Below, in pieces: positions 26,758 through 35,458 of a stretch of 64,000 nt of DNA. The position numbers and the translations under genes are program-made. Each line of letters begins with the position of its first letter. Position 1 is the first letter of the stretch. The notes beneath the pieces were generated by a model. That model was not told the DNA's origin. It was given only the letters and a program-made list of their open reading frames with translations, and searched no databases. The DNA comes from Janthinobacterium psychrotolerans (GTDB lineage: Bacteria > Pseudomonadota > Gammaproteobacteria > Burkholderiales > Burkholderiaceae_D), in contig NZ_LOCQ01000057.1 in NCBI RefSeq assembly GCF_001677885.1, positions 248,001-312,000 of the forward strand, written 5' to 3'.

Positions 26758-27977
26758 GCGGCCGCCTTCAGGTCGGGCGCATCGGCGGCGTTCAGGTGGC
26801 GGCGCCAGCCGTTCATGCGCCAGGCCGACCAGGCCGCGCACAGTGCGCCGACGATCAGCACCAGCCGCGTATCGATCAGAATCAGCAGCGAGCCGCCCAG
26901 CGCAACGACGATATTGGCGATACAGAAGGTGGTCGACAGCAAGCCCATCACGGCGCCCTGCCCGTGCGCGCTGAAACGCTCGGCGCACCAGCCCTGTATC
27001 ACCGTGTTGTACAGCGCGTTCGGGATGCCGAACAGCACGATGGCGGCGATGCCGACCCAGATATTGCCCATCGCCAGCACGAAAATGGCCAGCGCCACGG
27101 CGCAGGCATACCAGCCGGCGCGCAGCAGCGGCGCATGACGGCTGGGTCCGCCCGCCAGCAGCGAGGTGATCGTCATGGTGCCGCACAGACCCACATTCAC
27201 CCAGGCAATCGCCTGCGCATTGTAGTGCGCCGTCTCGACCAGCCACAGCGGGTAAAACTCGTAGAAGCTGGCCACGCCGCAGGTCAGCGCCAGCTGCACG
27301 ATGAACAGGGTACGCAGCTCCTGGTGGCGCAGCAGGTTGAGCGAATGGCGATCGCGCGCCACTTGCCACCACGAGGTCGTCAGCAATGACGGCGTTTCGC
27401 GCGCCAGGCCCACCGCCACCAGCACGGCCACCAGCATCAGCGCGCCAGCGGCAATCCAGAATGGCACCGTCACGCCCCATGCCAGGGTCGCGCCAGCGAG
27501 GATGGGGCCGACCAGCCAGCCCAGGTAAAAAGCGCCGTTCAGCCACGACATGGCGCGCAGGCGCAGCGGCCCTTGCAACTGGTCGGCCAGCATGGCGCGC
27601 GCGACGGCGCCATTGCCTTCGAGCAGGCCGGTGATAAAGCGCGCGACGATAAACAGCGGATAGGACTGGATCACCAGCGCCCACGCCGTGATCGCATGGC
27701 CAATGGCGGCGCCGACGGCGGTGCGCATCAGCAGGGGCCGGCGGCCGTAGCGGTCCGACAGCGGCCCCAGCAAGGCCGAGCCGATCAGCAGGCCCAGCGG
27801 GTTGATGGTCAGCGCCAGGCCGAACAGCAATTTCGATGGCAGGCCAAGAAAATTATTGAACGCGTTCGGCGCTTCGGCGGCAAACAGCGGTGGCAAAATC
27901 GGATACGGCAAGGAGGCGCCGATAGTCGACAGCAGGGCCAGCAGGCAGGCGGCGGTAATCAGGATACTATTTTTCAT
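26754..27977 (-). CDS. MFS transporter
   Basis: Major facilitator of 407 residues with twelve predicted membrane helices, most likely an exporter. The loop 2-3 signature GPLSDRYGRRPLLMRT is present, and the second half has GAVMGLLSTTFCIANIV. ATG 27977 with upstream GAGG is preferred over the open frame starting at 28016. It forms a two-gene unit with the cysteine-cluster regulator downstream, overlapping by four bases. The substrate is unknown. Confidence 0.88.
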   Translation of the reverse strand: MKNSILITAACLLALLSTIGASLPYPILPPLFAAEAPNAFNNFLGLPSKLLFGLALTINPLGLLIGSALLGPLSDRYGRRPLLMRTAVGAAIGHAITAWALVIQSYPLFIVARFITGLLEGNGAVARAMLADQLQGPLRLRAMSWLNGAFYLGWLVGPILAGATLAWGVTVPFWIAAGALMLVAVLVAVGLARETPSLLTTSWWQVARDRHSLNLLRHQELRTLFIVQLALTCGVASFYEFYPLWLVETAHYNAQAIAWVNVGLCGTMTITSLLAGGPSRHAPLLRAGWYACAVALAIFVLAMGNIWVGIAAIVLFGIPNALYNTVIQGWCAERFSAHGQGAVMGLLSTTFCIANIVVALGGSLLILIDTRLVLIVGALCAAWSAWRMNGWRRHLNAADAPDLKAAA

Positions 27978-28003
27978 ACCTCGGAATATACCGGTCAACT
28001 TGC

Positions 28004-28030
28004 AATATGTAAACATATTTGCTTACTTAT
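28004..28030. promoter_or_regulatory. Candidate operator upstream of the MFS/regulator pair
   Basis: AATATG-TAAA-CATATT at 28004-28019 is a perfect inverted repeat, overlapping an imperfect GTAA...TTAC palindrome to about 28026. It lies about 30 bases upstream of the MFS start in an AT-rich patch, fitting autoregulation by the HTH protein. Confidence 0.5.
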
Positions 28031-28160
28031 CGATGCCGGCGCAACGCCGGCCAGACGGCGGCGGGAAAATCGCTGGGCAAGCTGGCCGCCAGGGTTTAAA
28101 CTGTATATAAACACAGTAAAATCATGTCCGAGTAACATCAAAGAGCTTGCCTGCCCCATC

Positions 28161-29828
28161 ATGTTGAGAGTCCTGGAAAATCCCTTGTACTATCTGGAGA
28201 ACTTCCAGGGCGTGCTGAACTGGATCAGCGAACGCTATGCCGATCTGCTGAGCATTGAGGAAACACAATTCATCGCGCAGTTCGCGCAACTGCCCCAGGC
28301 CTCGCGCGCGCTGTTCGTGCGCCTGGTGATGCGCAAGGGTTGTCTGTTTCGCACCAGCAAACTCAACTATCCCGAGATCGGCGACACGCGCGCCGCCGCC
28401 CTGCCCCTGCTGGCCACCGGCTGGGTAGTGGCGGACCCGGCCATCGATATCGCCACCCTGTTCGAGCTGCTGCTGAAGGCCGAGCTGCAGCAGGTATTTG
28501 CCCTCGCCGGCCCCTTGAAAGCGGCGCGCAAGACGGAACAGCTGGCGGCCTTGTGCGAGCGGCATCCGGGCGAACAGCCTTTTTCCGCCTGGTATCCGGC
28601 GTCGAACGATGTGCTCTACAGCATCTGCAATCAGCCCCTGTGCGACCGGCTGCGGCTGATCTACTTTGGCAATTACCACCAGGACTGGTCGGAATTCGTG
28701 CTGTCCGACCTGGGCGTGTACCAATATGAAAAAGTGGAGTTTTCGCCGGCCTCGCGCGGCTTTCGCACGCGCCAGGATATTGCCCATTATGAAGTGCTGC
28801 ACCAGTGCCGCGAGCGCTTCAACGACGCGCTGGTGCCCGCCTCCCCTGACCAAGTCTTGCAGGAACTGGCGGCGCTGGCGCCCGTGACCGATAACGCCTG
28901 GCTGGCCAGCCGCCGCGACAAATTGCAGTTCCAGATCGCCCAGCAACTGGAAAAGTCGCAAGACTGGCCTGCCGCCTACCGCGCCTATGCCGACTGCCGC
29001 TATCCGGGCGCGCGTGCCCGGGCGATACGCGTGCTGGAAAAAGATGAACAGCCGGGCGCCGCCTACGAGCGCCTGGCGATCGCCCTGCAAGCGCCCGAAA
29101 GCGAGGCCGAGCGCCAGTTGCTGCTGCGCATGGCGCCCCGCTTGCGGCGCAAACTGGGCCATGCGAAACAGTCGGCCACCCCGGCCGCGCCGGTCGAGCG
29201 CATCGATCTGCTGCTGCCCTTCCCGCAAGAAAGCTGCCATGTGGAAGGCGTGGTGCAACAGCATTTGATGCGGCAAGACACGCCCGTCTATTACGTGGAA
29301 AACACCTTGATCAATTCCCTGTTCGGCCTGTTGTGCTGGCAGGCGATCTTCAAGGCGATCCCCGGCGCCTTTTTCCACCCGTTTCACCGTGGCCCGGCCG
29401 ACCTGCACAGCGCCGACTTCCATGCGCGCCGCCTGGACGACTTTGCAACATGTTTGGCACAGCTCGACAATGGCGACTACCGCGCCAGCATGCGCGCCAC
29501 CCATGCCGCCAAGGCCGGCATCGTATCGCCCTTTGTCAGCTGGCAGGTACTCGATGGCGAACTGCTGGAACTGGCGCTGGCCTGCATCCCGGCCCGGCAT
29601 TTGAAAAAGGCGTTTGAACGCATCTTGCTCGACATAAAAAGCAACCGCACGGGCTTTCCCGACCTGATCCAGTTCTGGCCGGCCGAACGGCGCTACCGCA
29701 TGATCGAAGTCAAAGGACCAGGTGATCGCCTGCAGGACAACCAGCAGCGCTGGATCGCCTATTGCGCCCAGCACGCCATGCCGGTGACCGTGTGCTACCT
29801 GCAATGGTCGCAGGCGGTGGCGGCATGA
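28161..29828 (+). CDS. FAN1-type structure-specific nuclease (VRR-NUC)
   Basis: Bacterial homologue of FAN1, a 5'-flap endo/exonuclease acting on DNA interstrand crosslinks. The 555-residue length is close to Pseudomonas FAN1. An N-terminal SAP-like/helical region (LENPLYYLENFQGVLNWI) leads to a TPR-like middle and a C-terminal VRR-NUC domain with Asp501 in GFPDLI and E516-V-K518 in MIEVKGPGD, followed by the Gln-rich helix LQDNQQRWI. All core catalytic residues of the PD-(D/E)XK fold are present. ATG 28161 is used. Its stop overlaps the ATG of a nuclease-helicase gene by four bases, so both are co-translated and probably act together. Confidence 0.93.
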   Translation: MLRVLENPLYYLENFQGVLNWISERYADLLSIEETQFIAQFAQLPQASRALFVRLVMRKGCLFRTSKLNYPEIGDTRAAALPLLATGWVVADPAIDIATLFELLLKAELQQVFALAGPLKAARKTEQLAALCERHPGEQPFSAWYPASNDVLYSICNQPLCDRLRLIYFGNYHQDWSEFVLSDLGVYQYEKVEFSPASRGFRTRQDIAHYEVLHQCRERFNDALVPASPDQVLQELAALAPVTDNAWLASRRDKLQFQIAQQLEKSQDWPAAYRAYADCRYPGARARAIRVLEKDEQPGAAYERLAIALQAPESEAERQLLLRMAPRLRRKLGHAKQSATPAAPVERIDLLLPFPQESCHVEGVVQQHLMRQDTPVYYVENTLINSLFGLLCWQAIFKAIPGAFFHPFHRGPADLHSADFHARRLDDFATCLAQLDNGDYRASMRATHAAKAGIVSPFVSWQVLDGELLELALACIPARHLKKAFERILLDIKSNRTGFPDLIQFWPAERRYRMIEVKGPGDRLQDNQQRWIAYCAQHAMPVTVCYLQWSQAVAA

Positions 29829-32110
29829 AAAAATACACCATTGCCGTACGCGCCCTGTGCGAATTTACCGCCAAGGTGGGCGACCTCGACCTGCGCTTCA
29901 CGCCCTCGCCCACGGCGCAGGAAGGCATGGCCGGCCACGCCACCGTGACCGGCCGGCGCGACGACGATTACCAGCGCGAAATCAGCCTGTGCGGCGACTT
30001 CGGCCCGCTGCATGTGCGCGGGCGCGCCGACGGCTACGATCCGGCCCGCCGCCAGCTCGAGGAAATCAAGACCTACCGTGGCGACCTGTCCGCCATGCCG
30101 GCCAATCACCGGCAGCTGCACTGGGCGCAGGCGCGCATCTATGGCCACTTGCTGTGCCTGCAGCTGAACCTGCCCATGCTGCGCGTGGCGCTTGTGTATT
30201 TCGATATCGCCAGCCAGAAGGAAACGGTGATGCACGAAGAGTGCACGGCCGACGTGCTGCGCCTGTTTTTCGAACAGCATTGCGCCTTGTTTATCGACTG
30301 GGCCGAACAGGAACTGGCCCACCGCGACAGCCGCGACCGGCAACTGGCGGCGATGGCCTTTCCCCACGCCGGCTTTCGTCCTGGCCAGCGCCAGCTGGCC
30401 GAAGCCATGTACAAGGCCAGCAACCGCGGCTGCTGCCTGCTGGCGCAGGCGCCGACCGGCATCGGCAAGACGGTGGGCAGCCTGTTTCCCATGCTCAAGG
30501 CGACGGCCGCCCATGGCCTGGACAAATTGTTCTTTCTCGCCGCCAAGGTGCCAGGCCGGCAGATGGCGCTCGACGCCTGCGCCATCCTGAAAAACAGCGC
30601 GCCCTTGCTGCCGCTGCGGGTGCTGGAACTGAGCGCAAAATCGAGCGCCTGCGAACACCCGGACAAGGCCTGTCATGGCGAATCGTGCCCGCTGGCGCGC
30701 GGCTTTTACGATCGTTTGCCGCTGGCGCGCGAAGTGGCGCTGGCCAGTGGCCTGATCCTCGACAAGGAAGCCGTGCGCGCGGTCGCCCTGCAGCAGGGCG
30801 TGTGCCCCTACTACCTGGGCATGGAGCTGGCGCGCTGGAGCGATGTGGTGATCGGCGACTACAATTATTATTTCGACCTCAGCGCCATGCTCTATGGCAT
30901 GACCCTGGCGCATGACTGGAAGGTCAATGTGCTGGTCGACGAAGCGCACAATATGGTGGCGCGCGCGCGCGGCATGTACACGGCCGAGCTTGAACATGGC
31001 GCGCTCAAGGGCCTGCGCAAGTTCGCGCCCGAGCCGTTAAAGAAGCCGCTGGAGCGCTTGAACCGCCAGTGGAGCGCACTGCTCAAGGAGCAAAGCGACG
31101 ACTACCTGGTGCATGCGGCCTTGCCCGAAAAATTCTTTGGCGCCCTGCAGGGCGTGGCCACCGCCATCGGCGACTACATGGCCGAGCATGCGGCCTCGCT
31201 GGACGAGGACCTGCAGCGCTTTTATTTTGACGTGCTCTTGATCAACCGCCTGGCCGAGAGTTTCGGCGACCATTCGCTGTTTGACGTCAGCAAGACGGCC
31301 GCCGGCTCGACCATCTGCATCCGCAACATCGTGCCGGCGCCCTTCCTGGCACCGCGCTTCGAGGCCAGCCACAGCACGGCGCTGTTTTCCGCCACCTTGA
31401 GTCCCTGGAATTACTACAACGACACCTTGGGCATGCCGCCCGGCACCGCCTGGGTCGACGTCGAGTCGCCCTTCCTGGCCGAACAGCTGGCCGTGCGCGT
31501 GGCTGACAATATTTCCACACGCTACCAGCACCGCGCCGCGTCCCTGCTGCCGATCGTGGAATTGATGGCAAAGCAGTATGCCGAAACCCCCGGCAACTAC
31601 CTGGCGTTTTTCAGCAGCTTTGACTATATGGAAAAGACCGCCACCTTGTTCGCCCAGCATTTCCCGGACGTGCCGATCTGGCAGCAGCCGCGCCGCATGG
31701 ACGATGCGGCGCGCACGCGGTTTTTGGGTCGCTTCGGCCTGGAGACGCGCGGCATCGGCTTTGCCGTGCTTGGCGGCGCCTTTGGCGAAGGCATCGATTT
31801 GCCGGGCGCGCGCCTGATCGGCGCCTTTATCGCCACCCTGGGCCTGCCGCAGATCAACCCGGTCAATGAACAGATACGCCAGCGCATGGGCGACATCTTC
31901 GGCGCCGGCTACGACTACACGTATCTGTATCCGGGCATGCAGAAGGTGGTGCAGGCGGCCGGGCGCGTGATCCGCACCCAGACCGACAAGGGCGTGGTCT
32001 ACCTGATCGACGACCGCTTTGCGCGGCCGGAAGTGCGCCAGCTGCTGCCCACCTGGTGGGACGTCCAGCTGACAGATAAAGCCGACAAATTCAGCCGACC
32101 AGCAGCTTGA
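29825..32110 (+). CDS. RecB-type nuclease fused to XPD/DinG-type iron-sulfur helicase
   Basis: A 761-residue fusion. Residues about 50-170 carry a PD-(D/E)XK nuclease of the RecB/Cas4 type: Asp69 in GRADG, E80-I-K82, and Q102-A-R-I-Y106. A superfamily 2 helicase follows, with Walker A at 210-216 (PTGIGKT), four cysteines suited to a 4Fe-4S cluster (Cys276, 283, 288, 327), Walker B D372-E-A-H375, and motif VI QAAGRVIRTQTDKG. The iron-sulfur insertion between Walker A and B is the XPD/DinG arrangement. It is translationally coupled to the FAN1 gene and its last 20 bases overlap the convergent response-regulator gene. Confidence 0.9.
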   Translation: MKKYTIAVRALCEFTAKVGDLDLRFTPSPTAQEGMAGHATVTGRRDDDYQREISLCGDFGPLHVRGRADGYDPARRQLEEIKTYRGDLSAMPANHRQLHWAQARIYGHLLCLQLNLPMLRVALVYFDIASQKETVMHEECTADVLRLFFEQHCALFIDWAEQELAHRDSRDRQLAAMAFPHAGFRPGQRQLAEAMYKASNRGCCLLAQAPTGIGKTVGSLFPMLKATAAHGLDKLFFLAAKVPGRQMALDACAILKNSAPLLPLRVLELSAKSSACEHPDKACHGESCPLARGFYDRLPLAREVALASGLILDKEAVRAVALQQGVCPYYLGMELARWSDVVIGDYNYYFDLSAMLYGMTLAHDWKVNVLVDEAHNMVARARGMYTAELEHGALKGLRKFAPEPLKKPLERLNRQWSALLKEQSDDYLVHAALPEKFFGALQGVATAIGDYMAEHAASLDEDLQRFYFDVLLINRLAESFGDHSLFDVSKTAAGSTICIRNIVPAPFLAPRFEASHSTALFSATLSPWNYYNDTLGMPPGTAWVDVESPFLAEQLAVRVADNISTRYQHRAASLLPIVELMAKQYAETPGNYLAFFSSFDYMEKTATLFAQHFPDVPIWQQPRRMDDAARTRFLGRFGLETRGIGFAVLGGAFGEGIDLPGARLIGAFIATLGLPQINPVNEQIRQRMGDIFGAGYDYTYLYPGMQKVVQAAGRVIRTQTDKGVVYLIDDRFARPEVRQLLPTWWDVQLTDKADKFSRPAA

Positions 32111-32831
32111 GCTTTTGATAGCCTGATTTGCTCACGGGAATGCGCGTGCCGTCAGCGAGGATGGCCACGTGGCTGTCCCTGGTGGCCGGTTCGATGCGGC
32201 TGATGCCGTCGATATTGAGCAGGTAGGAGCGGTGCACGCGCAGGAATTTTGCCGGGTCGAGCTGGGCTTCGAGTTCGCTCAGGCGCTGGCTTTTCAGCCA
32301 CCGTTTGCCGTCGGCGCAGATGCTGACGTAGTCGTCCTGCGCCTCGATATAGGCGATGCTGGCGGCGGCAATCACATGCACGGTGGCGCCGTCGCGTATC
32401 AGGACGCGCGACAAAGGCGCGGTGCGCGTGGCGGCCTCGTACACCACGGTCTGCAGGGCGGCGCCCGGCGCACGCTGGGCCCGCGCATGGGCCAGCGCCT
32501 GCTCGAAGCGCTGCTCGCTGTACGGTTTCAACAGATAATCGAGCGCATGGCATTCGAAGGCCTTCAATGCATACTGGTCGTAGGCGGTGACAAAAATCAA
32601 ACGGGTTTTCGCACCGATCAGTTCGGCCACTTCAAAGCCGTCCAGCCTGGGCATCTGTATGTCGAGAAACACCAGTTCCGGCGCCAGCTCGGCGATCGCC
32701 TTGACGGCCTCAAAGCCGTTGGCGCATTCGGCCACGATCTCGATATCGTCGTGGCGCGCCAGGTATTCGCGCAACACGGCCCGCGCCAGCATTTCATCGT
32801 CGACAATCGCCACCCGCATCTTGCCTTGCAT
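32091..32831 (-). CDS. LytTR-family response regulator
   Basis: Response regulator of 246 residues. The receiver has DDE at 11-13, phospho-acceptor Asp57 in FLDIQMP, and the conserved Thr/Lys (FVTAY, LLKP). The C-terminal LytTR DNA-binding domain is recognised by IAYIEAQDDYVSIC, FLRVHRSYLLNI and the closing VSKSGYQKLKLLVG. Its ATG directly follows the TAA of the sensor kinase gene, so the pair is one unit. Its 3' end overlaps the convergent helicase gene by 20 bases. Confidence 0.93.
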   Translation of the reverse strand: MQGKMRVAIVDDEMLARAVLREYLARHDDIEIVAECANGFEAVKAIAELAPELVFLDIQMPRLDGFEVAELIGAKTRLIFVTAYDQYALKAFECHALDYLLKPYSEQRFEQALAHARAQRAPGAALQTVVYEAATRTAPLSRVLIRDGATVHVIAAASIAYIEAQDDYVSICADGKRWLKSQRLSELEAQLDPAKFLRVHRSYLLNIDGISRIEPATRDSHVAILADGTRIPVSKSGYQKLKLLVG

Positions 32832-33908
32832 TTAATGTTCCTCCGTAAAACCGGTCTGCGCCGGCATCGATATGCTCACTTCGAAACCGTCGCCCTGGCG
32901 CGCCCAGTGCACGCCCGCATCGTGGCCGTAGGCGCCCAGCAGGCGCTGGCGCACATTGTCCAGGCCGACACCATTGCCGCGCGGCGACACTTGCTCGTGG
33001 TCGACAGGATTGCGCACCTGTATCCGCAGCAGGCTGCCCACGCGCCGCGCGGACACCGTGATCACGCCGCCTCCGGTCAGGCCGCAGATGCCGTGCTTGA
33101 CGGCGTTTTCCACCAGCGGCTGTATCAGCATGGGCGGCAACAGACACGCCAGCGCCGCCTCGTCGACGGTTTCCTCCACCTGCAAGCGTTCGCCGAAGCG
33201 CACCTGCTCGATCGCCAGGAAGTGGCGTATCAGCACCAGTTCCTGCGCCAGGGTAATGTGCTTGTGCGCTTCCAGGCTCAGGCTCTGGCGGAAGAAACTG
33301 GCCAGTTCCACCGTCATGGTGCGTGCACCCGCCGGATTGATGGACGTCAGCGCGCTGATGGAGTTCAGGCTGTTGAACAAAAAATGCGGATCGATCTGGG
33401 TGCGCAGCATGCGCAGCTGGGCTTGCTGCGCCGACAGCCGCGCTTCCAGCCCGCGCTGTTCGGCCGTCTTCGCACGCACGAATTCGAGCAGCAGATAATG
33501 CACGGCGCCAGCCAGGCAGTACAGCAGCACGCCAAGGCCAAAAAACAGCAGCAGCAGGCTCTGGCTCAGGGGCACGCCCAGCCAGGGCACTTCGGGCAGC
33601 TGGCTGAGACTATTGATAAATTGCAGCAAGGTGGCCCACAGCAGGCCCGCAAACAGCGCCGCCACCAGCATCACGACGAGGATGGCGGCCGGGTGGCGGG
33701 CGTTGAGCGGGTAGGCGCGGCACAGGTAGAAGGTGGAAAAGCCGGTGCCGATGGCGTACACCAGGGTGGCCGGCACCACCAGCAGCGCGGCATTGATCCA
33801 CGGCACCGGCGCCGAGCGCGACAGCACGAAGGCCAGCGCCAGCCCCAGCGCCAGGCACACCAGGAAGGCTGCCACGGCGGCGCGCCGTCTCGACAGGGCT
33901 GGAGTCAT
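32832..33908 (-). CDS. LytS/YehU-type sensor histidine kinase
   Basis: Membrane kinase of 358 residues. Four hydrophobic helices occupy roughly the first 150 residues, followed by the His_kinase domain with the acceptor block QIDPHFLFNSLNSISAL and an ATPase domain with QPLVENAVKHGI and GNGVGLDNVRQRL. This architecture belongs with LytTR regulators. ATG 33908 is chosen since it leaves 13 bases after the LiaF-like gene; the frame is open to 33944. Stimulus unknown; the upstream LiaF-like and DUF5668 proteins suggest envelope stress. Confidence 0.9.
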   Translation of the reverse strand: MTPALSRRRAAVAAFLVCLALGLALAFVLSRSAPVPWINAALLVVPATLVYAIGTGFSTFYLCRAYPLNARHPAAILVVMLVAALFAGLLWATLLQFINSLSQLPEVPWLGVPLSQSLLLLFFGLGVLLYCLAGAVHYLLLEFVRAKTAEQRGLEARLSAQQAQLRMLRTQIDPHFLFNSLNSISALTSINPAGARTMTVELASFFRQSLSLEAHKHITLAQELVLIRHFLAIEQVRFGERLQVEETVDEAALACLLPPMLIQPLVENAVKHGICGLTGGGVITVSARRVGSLLRIQVRNPVDHEQVSPRGNGVGLDNVRQRLLGAYGHDAGVHWARQGDGFEVSISMPAQTGFTEEH

Positions 33909-33921
33909 GCGGGCGGCGGGC

Positions 33922-34722
33922 CTAGTTGCGCACTTCCAGGCCACCCATGATGGCGTAGCCGCTCACATACAGGCGCTTGTGCTGGTGCGGCGGCACGATG
34001 GTTTTCTCTTCGAAGCCGCCCAGAATCGGCGTGCCTTGCAGGATCACGCTCCAGTCGGGCGGCACCTTGATGGTGATGCCGCCGCACAGTGCGAACACAT
34101 TGAGCACGGCTTCGCCTTCGATCGAGGCCTGGCGCAGGTCGATCTCGCAGCCGGCCATGATGACATTGATATCGCCGCCGCGAAAACGCTGCGACGACAC
34201 GCGCCGCACGAAGCCGCCAAGAATGGCCGACACTTCGATAATGCTGTCGTCGTCGACCTGCCCGTTGGCATCGGGTGCGGCCGCCTTGTCCAGCGACACG
34301 GCGCCATTGCGGGCCTGGCCGAATGCATCAGGCTGTGCAGCGCTTTGCTGGCGTGCGGCAAAGCGCCGGTGGCGCTGGCGTTGCCGGCCACCGGGCAGCG
34401 ACTTGCTCACCACGGCAATGCCGATGCCGATAATCACGAGCGGCCACAGCATGTTCCAGCTGATATAAAACAGGCCCATGGCGCGAAAGGTCCAGGTCAC
34501 GCCCAGCAGGACCATCACGCCGCCCAGCACATAGCCGGAACGGGTGCGGCTTTGCGAAATCTTCAGCAAGCCGAAGATGATCAACAGGGTGGGCCAGAAG
34601 CGGAAGGTGTAGCGCACGCTGATCAAGCCCAGGTTATCGAGCAGGAATACCAGCCCCAGGCCGATCACCAGCACGCCGAGGATGATTTGCGATGGCGAAT
34701 CGCCTTGCGGTTTATTGTTCAT
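33922..34722 (-). CDS. LiaF-like membrane protein (DUF5668 plus LiaF C-terminal domain)
   Basis: A 266-residue protein. The first 110 residues contain four hydrophobic helices of the LiaI/DUF5668 type (VLVIGLGLVFLLDNLG), then a polar linker rich in Arg/Gln, then a LiaF-type beta domain (IIEVSAILGGFVRRV, INVIMAGCEIDLRQA, VFALCGGITIKVP, ILGGFEEK). In Firmicutes LiaF inhibits the LiaS kinase under non-stress conditions. Here it is placed directly before a LytS-type kinase, so an analogous inhibitory role is possible. It overlaps the upstream DUF5668 gene by 11 bases. Confidence 0.85.
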   Translation of the reverse strand: MNNKPQGDSPSQIILGVLVIGLGLVFLLDNLGLISVRYTFRFWPTLLIIFGLLKISQSRTRSGYVLGGVMVLLGVTWTFRAMGLFYISWNMLWPLVIIGIGIAVVSKSLPGGRQRQRHRRFAARQQSAAQPDAFGQARNGAVSLDKAAAPDANGQVDDDSIIEVSAILGGFVRRVSSQRFRGGDINVIMAGCEIDLRQASIEGEAVLNVFALCGGITIKVPPDWSVILQGTPILGGFEEKTIVPPHQHKRLYVSGYAIMGGLEVRN

Positions 34723-35095
34723 GCTCGGACTCCCGGTAGGCCATGAAGTGTTTGTTCAGCAGCGGTTCGAGCACCAGCCCCACGCCCCAGGCGATCAGCA
34801 GGGCGGGCCAACTGTTGTAGAAGCTCAGGTTCCACAGTTCTTCGTACGATACATACCACCAGGCGGCGAAAAAGATCAGCCACAGGCCACTGAGCACCTG
34901 CTTGGCCGAGACCGGCGCCACCAGTTTGTTGATGCCGAAAAGCACCATGATCACGGGCCAATAATGCCATAGCTGGCGATAGTCGCGCAGGTAGATGATG
35001 TCGAGCCTGTCGAGCAGGAAGACGGCGCCGACGACGATCAGCAGCACGCCCCACAGCAGCTGGGTGCGGCGCCAATAAGCTTGTTCATGTTTCAC
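34712..35095 (-). CDS. DUF5668 membrane protein
   Basis: A 127-residue protein starting at GTG 35095, chosen because AGAGG lies at 35101-35105. Four hydrophobic helices are spaced as in the N-terminal half of the LiaF-like protein, with the matching motif VGAVFLLDRLDIIYL against VFLLDNLGLI there, so the two probably arose by duplication. It is the first gene of the four-gene envelope-stress-like unit and overlaps the next gene by 11 bases. Function unknown. Confidence 0.8.
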   Translation of the reverse strand: MKHEQAYWRRTQLLWGVLLIVVGAVFLLDRLDIIYLRDYRQLWHYWPVIMVLFGINKLVAPVSAKQVLSGLWLIFFAAWWYVSYEELWNLSFYNSWPALLIAWGVGLVLEPLLNKHFMAYRESEHEQ

Positions 35096-35458
35096 GATAG
35101 CCTCTGGTTGTTGGTTGATCGTAAAGATACGCGGGGAGGCAAAAAAAGGAAATGCCTGTTCGGCCAATGGCGGACGGGAGTCGGTGAACGGCGCGGAAGA
35201 AAAAAAAGGCCGGCTGAGCCGGCCCTGAAGGGGTCATTCAAAACAGACGCCGGAGAAAACAAGAGTGCGTGGCGTCTGAACGCTATTCACGCGCTGGAAA
35301 CTGGTGCCGATCCTTGAGGCGACCGGCTGACCTGCTGGAAGATCGAACATGCCGCCAACTTCACGGCAGTGCGCCTCAACCGAAGCGATGCCATCTTAAC
35401 CGCGATCGGCGTTTTGCACCGTTCGCCAGCGCACATAGAGGCAGCGTTCTGATCTGTA
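35096..35458. other. Intergenic region with terminator and hairpin
   Basis: No supported protein gene. It contains the terminator at 35200-35224 and a second stem CAGACGCC (35244-35251) / GGCGTCTG (35271-35278). The 180 bases next to the epimerase stop lack clear ribosome sites or family resemblance. Promoter of the DUF5668 unit presumably lies near 35100-35200. Confidence 0.55.
35200..35224 (-). terminator. Rho-independent terminator
   Basis: GGCCGGC (35208-35214), TGA loop, GCCGGCC (35218-35224); read on the minus strand it is followed by eight T. It would end transcription of the epimerase-like gene or of a small RNA made from 35225-35458. Confidence 0.9.
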
